Source: an uncultured Alphaproteobacteria bacterium
GTDB lineage: Bacteria > Pseudomonadota > Alphaproteobacteria > Rs-D84
Direction of reading: 5' to 3'
DNA length: 64,000 bases
Assembly: GCA_905233975.1 (NCBI GenBank)
Contig: CAJOGD010000006.1
Span: 26,864 to 90,863 of the forward strand
Both the position numbers and the translations under genes were made by a program. Under the pieces are notes generated by a model, which saw only the letters and a list, made by a program, of their open reading frames with translations, was not told the DNA's origin and ran no database searches. Below are positions 8,786 through 15,416 of the stretch, piece after piece (positions within the stretch are counted from its first letter, which is position 1; each line of letters opens with the position of its first letter).

Positions 8786-9442
8786 TCATGAATATAATTT
8801 TTTAAAACCGTTTTCAATTTTACGTATATATTCTGCATCGTGATCACGCCAATATTTTGGATCACGCATCATATTACGCAAATCAGAATCAGATAATTTT
8901 TCCGGGGCATTACCATCCGTTTCGACATGCGGTTCCATTGATTGCATCATCTTATAAACGCCTTGGATTCCTTGGGGTGTAGAGCACAATTCGTTAAACG
9001 CATCGGCCGGCAAAAATCTTTCACCAAAAGATTTTATTGCGACAAAAGCATCATGCATTTTTTCTTCGCCACCAAAAAAATTTTGCAATTCTGACATCGC
9101 TTTTGTTTCTTGTTGCATTGAAAAAATTTCTGAAATTATCGGAGATAAAAATTCCTGTGCAATACCATAAATTTTTTCTACCTGGGAATTTGTTAAACCT
9201 ATTTTATGAAATTCTTGACGCACATTTTCATTATCAAACAGTTCACTATGCGGATATTCTTCTGGATTTTCCGGAACACCAATCGCCCGCATAAAGCGGC
9301 TTTTCGTCGCTTCATCAGATTTTTCATCGGGCACAGTTATCATTCCACCAATCTTCTTTTCAAGTTCATTATAAGATTTGATTAACGCATCGCTATTAAG
9401 TGTTCCATCTTCGTTTAAAAATTTTTCTGGTACTTTTTCCAT
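8786..9442 (-). CDS. Phage scaffolding (capsid assembly) protein
   Basis: 218 aa from the ATG at 9442, chosen because AAGGAAAA precedes it; a longer frame to 9499 would run through the holin stop. Acidic and helical, with VPENPEEYP near residue 55 and a charged C-terminus (MRDPKYWRDHDAEYIRKI), the layout of T7-like capsid assembly proteins that line the procapsid and leave during maturation. It precedes the capsid gene in transcription order, with the histone-like gene between. Confidence 0.7.
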   Translation of the reverse strand: MEKVPEKFLNEDGTLNSDALIKSYNELEKKIGGMITVPDEKSDEATKSRFMRAIGVPENPEEYPHSELFDNENVRQEFHKIGLTNSQVEKIYGIAQEFLSPIISEIFSMQQETKAMSELQNFFGGEEKMHDAFVAIKSFGERFLPADAFNELCSTPQGIQGVYKMMQSMEPHVETDGNAPEKLSDSDLRNMMRDPKYWRDHDAEYIRKIENGFKKLYS

Positions 9443-9443
9443 T

Positions 9444-9632
9444 TTATTTTCCTTTTTGTTGATTTGTTTTTTGCAACATATAAATTCCGCCAATAGCAAT
9501 AAATGCCTGAATTGTGGCGAACAAATCCGAATCGCCTACAAGATATGCACATATCGCAGACAATATCCCACACGCGGTCATTATTTGTGTTCGCCGATTC
9601 GCAAAGAATCCACCATGTATGAATTTACTCAT
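9444..9632 (-). CDS. Holin-like small membrane protein
   Basis: 62 aa from the ATG at 9632, preceded by ATATGGGGATAATC. Two hydrophobic segments (about residues 15-30 and 38-52) separated by a short Asp-containing turn, with a charged tail (QKTNQQKGK), as in small phage holins that open the inner membrane for the endolysin. It lies directly between the SleB-like endolysin and the scaffold gene. The sequence family is not identified; the call is from topology and context. Confidence 0.6.
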   Translation of the reverse strand: MSKFIHGGFFANRRTQIMTACGILSAICAYLVGDSDLFATIQAFIAIGGIYMLQKTNQQKGK

Positions 9633-9655
9633 GATTATCCCCATATAAAAAATTA

Positions 9656-10066
9656 TTAGGCATAAAACAAAAGTCCGTCTATGTCACATACGTATCCACG
9701 TGCAACCGCCCACGACGGTAAGATTTCTACACGATGAAACATTGTTGCGTGCCGACACATATCCGGCAAATTACCATGCAACATGGTTTGGGCCACACGC
9801 AAACACATTTGGAAGTCGCATCGTGATGTATCCACAGACAAAAATTCGTGACGTGTTGATTCGGAATTTAACGATTCGAATCGATGTGCATCAGATATAA
9901 CGTGTCTAATATTTTTTATATCGTGTTCGGCGGCGTTAAAAATCATTGACGTTAACGCCTCTACTACGCGCAAAGACTTTGCAAGCGTTTCGGCATATAC
10001 GACACGTGCGACCATATATGCCAATGTCATATTTTCGCTTTGCGCTTCTATCAATTCCAACTGCAT
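9656..10066 (-). CDS. SleB-like cell-wall hydrolase (phage endolysin)
   Basis: 136 aa from the ATG at 10066, preceded by ATATGGGGAAAATC. Resembles the hydrolase_2 / SleB family: VVYAETLAKSLRVVEALTSMIFNAA near the start (the Glu in YAE is the usual catalytic position), a mid Cys segment (CLRVAQTMLHGNLPD), the ATMFHR motif and LPSWAVARGYVCDIDGLLFY at the end, which corresponds to the family's PSWA and G.H.FY motifs. It would cleave peptidoglycan during lysis. Start context is shared with the adjacent holin-like gene. Confidence 0.7.
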   Translation of the reverse strand: MQLELIEAQSENMTLAYMVARVVYAETLAKSLRVVEALTSMIFNAAEHDIKNIRHVISDAHRFESLNSESTRHEFLSVDTSRCDFQMCLRVAQTMLHGNLPDMCRHATMFHRVEILPSWAVARGYVCDIDGLLFYA

Positions 10067-10080
10067 GATTTTCCCCATAT

Positions 10081-10104
10081 AAAAAAAACCACGCGGATGC
10101 GTGG
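10081..10104 (-). terminator. Leader hairpin/attenuator ahead of the endolysin
   Basis: On the minus strand CCACGC-ATCC-GCGTGG is followed by eight T residues and then the endolysin ribosome site. A second smaller hairpin (CATAC/GTATG) lies upstream near 10117-10133. Both fall between the predicted prophage promoter at 10163-10191 and the first lysis gene, so the terminator probably attenuates transcription into the structural genes. Confidence 0.65.
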
Positions 10105-10162
10105 CATAAAAAAATCCATACCCGAAAGTATGAACCTATAATATCTCCTGTTGATGTTCTAT

Positions 10163-10191
10163 AGTGTATCACAAAAGCGGCACAAAGTCAA
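10163..10191 (-). promoter_or_regulatory. Predicted prophage promoter for the lysis/structural operon
   Basis: Minus-strand TTGACT, 17-nt spacer, TACACT: a near-consensus sigma70-type promoter. It is the only strong one seen upstream of the endolysin gene and marks the right end of recognisable phage sequence, 35 nt from the birA stop. Confidence 0.65.
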
Positions 10192-10225
10192 GGGTTTTAT
10201 AAAAATGCGCGGTTTCCATAGGGGT

Positions 10226-10906
10226 TCACATGGTTATTTCATCGCCATGAATTAATAAATATTCTGTTCCGCGTCGAACAACCAACGCACCCGAATCATT
10301 TATTCCTATCAATTCCACCATTTCGCCACGATATTTAACCAGGCCATTTATACCAACCGCAAAAGACATCCACGCATTACGCACCGAATCGAATTCTGCC
10401 CTAATCCATTTGTCTAATTTTTTGGTTAATTGCGAAAAGAAATCCGATATATCCGCATTTGTGTATTTATCAGCCCGCGTTGTTTCATATTCTTGGACGG
10501 TCGGATTTGAATGTATGTTAATTCCGATTCCGATTATAACGAATCGCCCCGCATATTCGATTAAAACGCCCGCAATTTTCTTGCCGGCCACCAGTATATC
10601 GTTCGGCCATTTTATGGAAGATTGCACACCGAAACATTCAAGCGTTTCCGCAATAGCGACCGCCACCGCATACGAAAGTCGTGGATCACGTTCCGGTGAA
10701 TTAAATATAAAACTTGCATACAAATTTCCATGATGCGAAACCCATTTGCGGCGATACCGTCCACGTCCGTCTGATTGCGCAAGGGCCACAATCACACTGT
10801 GGTCGCGCGCCTCACCTTTGGCAATAATATCGTATGCATAATCTTGCGTACTTGATATTTTATCAAAAGAAAAAACTTTATATCCGGCCAAGTTTGAAAA
10901 TCCCAT
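10226..10906 (-). CDS. birA: Biotin--[acetyl-CoA-carboxylase] ligase BirA (no DNA-binding domain)
   Basis: Attaches biotin to the carrier lysine of acetyl-CoA carboxylase through biotinyl-AMP. Seen: substrate-binding loop QSDGRGRYRRKW, KWPNDI, and GIGINI, with a short C-terminal SH3-like domain. It lacks the N-terminal winged helix of E. coli BirA, so it should be purely enzymatic. About 226 aa from the ATG at 10906; an in-frame ATG at 10933 is possible and neither has a clear ribosome site. It overlaps the end of the upstream winged-helix gene, suggesting coupled translation with the two regulators. Confidence 0.88.
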   Translation of the reverse strand: MGFSNLAGYKVFSFDKISSTQDYAYDIIAKGEARDHSVIVALAQSDGRGRYRRKWVSHHGNLYASFIFNSPERDPRLSYAVAVAIAETLECFGVQSSIKWPNDILVAGKKIAGVLIEYAGRFVIIGIGINIHSNPTVQEYETTRADKYTNADISDFFSQLTKKLDKWIRAEFDSVRNAWMSFAVGINGLVKYRGEMVELIGINDSGALVVRRGTEYLLIHGDEITM

Positions 10907-11399
10907 CTGTGTTTTTGATAAAATCGCGTCCATATAATTTGCGCAGCCCGTATATGGCGGTTTCCACACTGTGCGTTGTCGCGTCGGGAGAATACCCCAG
11001 TGCAACCTTTAGATCATTCGCCGACATGCCGCCGCTTTTATAAAGTAATGTAACAATTTGTGTCTGGGCGGGCGACAGCGAAACCGGTTTGTTGAATACA
11101 TCAGATATTATTTTTTCACTATCCATTTCCGAAATTATTATGGACTTTAATGCGGCCACAGGAATTGACGGTTCAACATGCAAATCATCAAAATTCACGT
11201 CACAAAGCAACGAATTTTCGGTCAATGTCGCACCCAGTTCACCCAACACGTGACGCCAAACCATATCCGATGTAAAAATCTTTATACCCGATAACATATC
11301 CCAATGATAATACACAAAAAATCCAGTGTCTATAAAAAATGGACCGATGGCGCCAAGGCGCGCATCGGTTTTTGCCGTCCTTGGGACCGTATTCGCCAT
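10878..11399 (-). CDS. Winged-helix regulator-like protein, coupled to birA
   Basis: 173 aa. The C-terminal ~70 residues (LSPAQTQIVTLLYKSGG, then VETAIYGLRKLYG, then IFKLGRI) resemble the response-regulator-type winged helix (Trans_reg_C), whose recognition helix normally precedes the final beta hairpin. The N-terminal 100 residues have no receiver-domain motif that I can see. The ATG overlaps the TGA of the upstream XRE gene (TGATG), and the 3' end overlaps birA. Probably a one-component or atypical regulator. Confidence 0.6.
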   Translation of the reverse strand: MANTVPRTAKTDARLGAIGPFFIDTGFFVYYHWDMLSGIKIFTSDMVWRHVLGELGATLTENSLLCDVNFDDLHVEPSIPVAALKSIIISEMDSEKIISDVFNKPVSLSPAQTQIVTLLYKSGGMSANDLKVALGYSPDATTHSVETAIYGLRKLYGRDFIKNTDGIFKLGRI

Positions 11400-11647
11400 C
11401 AACCGGCACGTTCGGGTCCGGGATTATCAATAAACTTGGTAAATTCCTGGATTGATGCGCCTGTGGACGACAAAATCTTTGAAATGCTGTTGGTAGATGG
11501 CCAACGTGGCTGGCCTTCCTTGGTCCAACGCTTGCTTTTATTAAACGTGGTGGGGTCCAAACCACTGCACCGGGCAAGGCCCGAACACGACATTCCATGT
11601 TCCATTGCGAATCGCTCTATGGCGCGCCAAACATCATCATGTGTCAT
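11399..11647 (-). CDS. Short XRE-family regulator, lacking the usual S24 domain
   Basis: 82 aa starting at ATG 11645-11647 after AGGGGAAG. The sequence HGMSCSGLARCSGLDPTTFN followed by KSKRW and PRWPSTNSISKIL is the HTH of an alphaproteobacterial family that normally continues into a LexA-like S24 domain (total about 200-230 aa). Here it stops soon after the HTH. Coupling to the next gene by TGATG suggests that the second gene supplies the missing partner domain. The plus-strand sRNA promoter lies divergently upstream. Confidence 0.72.
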   Translation of the reverse strand: MTHDDVWRAIERFAMEHGMSCSGLARCSGLDPTTFNKSKRWTKEGQPRWPSTNSISKILSSTGASIQEFTKFIDNPGPERAG

Positions 11648-11798
11648 TATTTCTTCCCCTTTTCTATTAATTACATTGCGTATTTTATTACAAGCCTTTG
11701 GAACTCTCAACAAGCACGATTTCCTAGGATTTTCGGGGGTTTTACGGATTTTTTGGCACGTGCCAAAATTACCCAAAAAAATATTTTGACAAAAACAC

Positions 11799-11827
11799 TT
11801 GACAAATGATTTTCATTGTATTATATT
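11799..11827 (+). promoter_or_regulatory. Strong promoter of the small RNA
   Basis: TTGACA, 17-nt spacer, TATATT: almost perfect consensus. Nothing coding follows; the transcript would start near 11834. Confidence 0.75.
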
Positions 11828-11833
11828 TCGATT

Positions 11834-12005
11834 CGTCAGAGAGGCAACAATCCCTGACCGAGCATGAAAATGTTCGTGGGGCCCAGAGATTCCAGACTCC
11901 CTCCTACATTCTCTCTCCTCTGGACTCTGGACCCCAGCAAAGTTTAGACCTTTCCTTCCTTTCAAAGTCGCTCGAAGAATACCGCCGGCAACGGCGGTGT
12001 TTCTT
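11834..12005 (+). ncRNA. Structured small RNA with C/U-rich loop, family unknown
   Basis: About 165 nt from a strong promoter to a terminator (ACCGCC/GGCGGT at 11981-11998, then T-rich). No convincing ORF. Foldable elements in order: a hairpin with UCAG/CUGA ends; CGAGCAU-GAAA-AUGUUCG, a perfect 7-bp stem with a GNRA-type loop; a long hairpin joining UGGGG/CCCCA, CCAGAG/CUCUGG and CCAGA/UCUGG with an apical loop containing CUCCCUCC and CUCUCUCC; then a tail with UUUCCUUCCUUU. The CCUCC and UUCC tracts complement Shine-Dalgarno sequences, as in trans-acting sRNAs of Alphaproteobacteria with CUCCUCCC loops. 6S RNA is an alternative, but one continuous rod-like fold is not obvious. The terminator also serves the convergent methyltransferase. 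Confidence 0.65.
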
Positions 12006-12929
12006 TTATTTTTCAAATACGGTGGCGATTTCCCAATGGTCGCTGCCTACGAATTGGTCAAAGGCGGCTGTGGCGGTGATTTTATATCCGGCGGCGGTTA
12101 GTATTTTTGCATCGCGGCGTAATGTTATTGGATTGCAAGAAACATAAATTACCCTGTTCACATTTGATTCGGCGATAAGTTTTGTTTGCGTCAATGCACC
12201 GGCGCGTGGCGGATCCATGATTACAATATCGTATGTATTTAACATTTTCACCGTAAGCGGATTTTTGAACAAATCGCGCTTTATTCCGATGCCGACAATA
12301 TCAAATCCGTCTGCGTTCGTCACAAATGTAAAATTACCAAGGCCACAGAATAAATCCGCCACGCGCGCGTTCGGTTCAATGTGCGACATCACAAATTCGC
12401 GCATTGCCCCCTCACTTTGTGCGGTTGGCTGTAAAAATGCGTTCGGGGGATAATCAACGGTATGCCCCGCAAAACTTATTTTTGGCATGGCGGTTTGCAT
12501 GACGATATTTCCGTTCCACGTCACGCGGATAAAAGGCAACCCGGCGACAGATTCTTTGAATTCGCGGGTAAAATATGGCACATCAGAGTTTATCGCCAAA
12601 TCAATTCCATTATCGCACACCGTCACCAATGCCGAACCGGTTCCCGCCCATGGCAATTTGCCCAGTTTCGGCAAAACCGCATTTATTTCCGGCAATAAAT
12701 TCGGGCAATTTTCAACATGGACTATATTTTTTGTTCCGCGTTCGTAAAAACCAAAATCGCCTCCGGAAAAACAAAAGTCCGCGCGGCGACGCGCACCGGC
12801 CGCGGCCCAAAATGGTTCGTCGGATAAATTCCAACCGTCCAACTTTTTTATTTTTTCCGCACGATAATTCGGCGATGCGAAATCATACTTGCACCCACCA
12901 CAGATTGAAAATAATGGGCATGTTTTCAT
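12006..12929 (-). CDS. TrmA/RlmC/RlmD-family 23S rRNA or tRNA m5U methyltransferase, compact form
   Basis: SAM-dependent uracil-C5 methyltransferase. Seen: N-terminal iron-sulfur Cys (CPLFSICGGC, plus a later Cys in ENCPNL), SAM-binding DLFCGLGNF, the DPPRAGA motif and the catalytic VSCNP. At 307 aa it is much shorter than E. coli RlmD (about 430 aa): the N-terminal TRAM domain is missing and the FeS segment begins at residue 4. Preceded by GGGGCG, 12 nt after the outer-membrane gene upstream. The exact RNA target cannot be read from the sequence. Confidence 0.85.
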   Translation of the reverse strand: MKTCPLFSICGGCKYDFASPNYRAEKIKKLDGWNLSDEPFWAAAGARRRADFCFSGGDFGFYERGTKNIVHVENCPNLLPEINAVLPKLGKLPWAGTGSALVTVCDNGIDLAINSDVPYFTREFKESVAGLPFIRVTWNGNIVMQTAMPKISFAGHTVDYPPNAFLQPTAQSEGAMREFVMSHIEPNARVADLFCGLGNFTFVTNADGFDIVGIGIKRDLFKNPLTVKMLNTYDIVIMDPPRAGALTQTKLIAESNVNRVIYVSCNPITLRRDAKILTAAGYKITATAAFDQFVGSDHWEIATVFEK

Positions 12930-12941
12930 GCTTTCGCCCCA

Positions 12942-13577
12942 TCAGAAATTCACGCGCGCACCAATGCGCAACTGATTCGCATTCGGCGCAAGGTCGGCGA
13001 TGCCTTCGATGCCAGGCTTTAACATATACACATAGCGATAGCCGATATCCAGTGTGAACCGTTCGCCCAATTCGACCCCCAATCCCGCCAAAACCGCGAA
13101 TGATGCAACCGTATCACTTGCAACGTTGATGTTATCGCCACTGACCCACGTTGCACCAACACCCGCACCAATATACGGTATTAACTTCTGCGGATAAAAC
13201 ATGCGATACAGGCCATCGATTCTTGCATCAACAATAGCATTTAAAAACGCAGTATTCGTATTTATCGCAAAATCGTTCCACTTTGCGCGCGCATTGAAAT
13301 AGTCCGCCTCTATCCGAAAGGTATCAAACAAACGAACACCCAACATCACATCAAACCCAGATGTGTTCTGTCCATCGGCGGTCATATCGCCCGCGGTATA
13401 ATTTTGCCACATTGAAAAGTCATACATTCCGCCGGCATAGAAACGATGTTTTGACGCGAACCCATCATGTTTTACGCCGTCTTCATCTGTTGACCACGTT
13501 TTTTGCACCCGATATGTGACGGCCGCATTCGCCATCATTGGTACAAGGCAAAAAAGACAAACAAATAATTTTTTCAT
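12942..13577 (-). CDS. Outer-membrane beta-barrel protein (OmpA/Omp25-like)
   Basis: 211 aa with signal peptide (MKKLFVCLFCLVPMMANA, cleavage after ANA). Alternating hydrophobic strands, GVGATW and GLGVELG motifs, and a terminal Phe (ARVNF) fit an eight-stranded barrel assembled by BAM. Immediately downstream of another barrel gene with the same RVNF end, so the pair is probably an operon and an old duplication. Confidence 0.78.
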   Translation of the reverse strand: MKKLFVCLFCLVPMMANAAVTYRVQKTWSTDEDGVKHDGFASKHRFYAGGMYDFSMWQNYTAGDMTADGQNTSGFDVMLGVRLFDTFRIEADYFNARAKWNDFAINTNTAFLNAIVDARIDGLYRMFYPQKLIPYIGAGVGATWVSGDNINVASDTVASFAVLAGLGVELGERFTLDIGYRYVYMLKPGIEGIADLAPNANQLRIGARVNF

Positions 13578-13590
13578 AAATCCACCCCCA

Positions 13591-14415
13591 TCAGAAATTC
13601 ACACGAAACGTCGCCATTATATTACTAATGCTATCGACCCCGATACGCGTGGTATTCCACCCGAAACCATGTTCGAAAAGCATTTGATATTGATAGTAAA
13701 TATCAAGTCCCAACATATCGGTAAGCATAAAATTCACACCCAATTCCGCACGCGGTATCGCAACACTTAGGCCACTTGCGCCGGCATCACCCGCGAAATC
13801 ATACATACCAATTCCCATACCAAACCCCATAAAGGGAACTATCGTCCGACGATACGTAATATCACCACTTTGCACATAGCGACGCGCCAGGTCAAAATAC
13901 AACATGCCGTTAATCATATTGTAATACGCGTTTTCACCGGGCAGACCGGAAAACCTGAAACTGGAACGCTGGAACTCTATTTCGGTGCGAACATACGAAG
14001 ACATATTCCACCCAAGCCCAACCAACAGATTCCACGAATCTTTGGACGAATATTTTTCATCACCCACGTGCGCCTTGGTCGTGGCAAACCCAAGGTTCAT
14101 ACCGCCCCCCATACGGATATACATCGACGTCGGTATAAACAGACGATAGCCTTCGTCATCATCATACGCCACCGGTTGTTCGTCATAGAAGACTTCGTGT
14201 CCCAATTCGCCGGCGCCAACATTTTCCGCGGTCAGCGGTTGATAGATCAACGCCCCCGTCCTTTGCGCACCCACATGATTGCGCGACCGCGCAGAACTGT
14301 GTCCACTATAGTTCTTTAGCCCGCTGCGAATTTCATCGGTTAAACTTTTGGCCCCCGCGTCCGCACACAGCGCACACACCGCCCCGGCCAACAAAAAACA
14401 AGATATCTTTTTCAT
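13591..14415 (-). CDS. Outer-membrane beta-barrel protein with extended N-terminus
   Basis: 274 aa. Signal peptide (CFLLAGAVCALCADAGA), a ~70-residue polar region rich in Ser, Arg and acidic residues (VAYDDDEG), then a barrel of about 180 residues rich in Gly/aromatic strands (MGGGMNLGFA, FMGFGMGIGMYDF) ending FRVNF. The polar N-terminal part may lie in the periplasm or plug the barrel. Divergent from lpxI with about 90 nt between. Confidence 0.75.
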   Translation of the reverse strand: MKKISCFLLAGAVCALCADAGAKSLTDEIRSGLKNYSGHSSARSRNHVGAQRTGALIYQPLTAENVGAGELGHEVFYDEQPVAYDDDEGYRLFIPTSMYIRMGGGMNLGFATTKAHVGDEKYSSKDSWNLLVGLGWNMSSYVRTEIEFQRSSFRFSGLPGENAYYNMINGMLYFDLARRYVQSGDITYRRTIVPFMGFGMGIGMYDFAGDAGASGLSVAIPRAELGVNFMLTDMLGLDIYYQYQMLFEHGFGWNTTRIGVDSISNIMATFRVNF

Positions 14416-14468
14416 TTGGTAAATCCACCTGATTAATAATCTGTTATTATTGTATCATAAAATCCGAC

Positions 14469-14497
14469 TTGATTCCAGTTCGATTTGCGACTAACAT
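14469..14497 (+). promoter_or_regulatory. Predicted lpxI promoter (leaderless)
   Basis: TTGATT, 17-nt spacer, TAACAT, then 7 nt to the ATG. Confidence 0.6.
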
Positions 14498-14504
14498 TAG
14501 GCAC

Positions 14505-15317
14505 ATGAAGAAAAAGATTGCGATAGTTGCCGGCGCACTAGATTTGCCGATTTTGACACGCGACGCGTTGCGACGTCATGGGTTTGATGTTTTTGTAATC
14601 GGACTTAAAAACTTTTATGACCCGCGATTAAATCCGGACCTTGTTATTCGGATTGGTGGCGCGGGGCGTGCAATATACGCGGCGCGCAGAATGGGCATAA
14701 AACTGGTGACGTTTGTCGGTGCAATTGGGCACCCTAACCTTTCGGACCTGCGGCCGGATTTGTGGACATTTTTCGCACTTTTAAAAATGCTTAAACATCA
14801 ACGGGGGTATGATTCTATGGCGGTTGCATTGAATAAAATTATGACAGATGCCGGGTTTAAAGTGGTCGCGGCCCAAGATTTGGCACCGGAATTAACTTTT
14901 GAAACCGCGGGCGTGCTTACAAAAAAGAAGCCTGCGCGTGGCGACATGGCGAACATTGAACGCGCGATAGAGGTTTCGCACACCATTGGTGCCGCGGACA
15001 TCGGCGCTTCGGTCGTTGTGGATAAACAGGTTATCGCGGTAGAGGCCGCCGAAGGAACGGCAAAAATGCTTGACCGCGTGGTCGAAATGCGCAAAAACCG
15101 CAAGAAATCCGGCGGCGTTTTTGCCAAGATGACCAAACCGGGCCAAGATCTGTGTATTGATATTCCGGCAATCGGGGTGGACACTGTGAATGCGGTCGCG
15201 GACGCGAAACTGCATGGAATTATTGTAAATACCAAAACATGCTTTGTTGTTCACCGCGACGATGTGATAAAGCGTGCAAACGAACGCGGGATTTTCATTA
15301 TGGCTATCGACCAATAA
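14505..15317 (+). CDS. lpxI: UDP-2,3-diacylglucosamine pyrophosphatase LpxI
   Basis: 270 aa, DUF1009 family. Hydrolyses UDP-2,3-diacylglucosamine to lipid X in lipid A synthesis, replacing LpxH in Alphaproteobacteria. Diagnostic segments: start IAIVAGALDLPIL, FVGAIGHPNLSDLRPD, QDLAPELTFETAGVLT, IGASVVVDKQVIAVEAAEGT, GVFAKMTKPGQD and the end GIIVNTKTCFVVHRDDVI. I use ATG 14505 because an upstream in-frame start falls on the promoter. Standing alone on the plus strand, followed by two ACP-like genes. Confidence 0.93.
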   Translation: MKKKIAIVAGALDLPILTRDALRRHGFDVFVIGLKNFYDPRLNPDLVIRIGGAGRAIYAARRMGIKLVTFVGAIGHPNLSDLRPDLWTFFALLKMLKHQRGYDSMAVALNKIMTDAGFKVVAAQDLAPELTFETAGVLTKKKPARGDMANIERAIEVSHTIGAADIGASVVVDKQVIAVEAAEGTAKMLDRVVEMRKNRKKSGGVFAKMTKPGQDLCIDIPAIGVDTVNAVADAKLHGIIVNTKTCFVVHRDDVIKRANERGIFIMAIDQ

Positions 15318-15321
15318 TTTG

Positions 15322-15349
15322 TTGACAATAATTTTATTTGTTATATTAT
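15322..15349 (+). promoter_or_regulatory. Predicted promoter for the ACP-like gene pair
   Basis: TTGACA, 16-nt spacer, TATTAT, about 65 nt before the ATG at 15417. Confidence 0.6.
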
Positions 15350-15416
15350 ACTGTCCAGTATTACAGAAAGCAAACCGGGGTTAACCACAGGGCGAAAAAA
15401 AATAACGGCATAATCG

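Noticed and set aside
9936..10172. 78-codon minus-strand frame over the prophage leader
   Set aside because: It overlaps the promoter, the terminator hairpin and the endolysin start in a different frame; no ribosome site at a usable start.
11834..12005. 6S, SRP or tmRNA as identity of the sRNA
   Set aside because: No SRP GGAA/GCAG loop and no tmRNA ends are visible, and the fold is several hairpins rather than one long 6S rod; left as unknown family.
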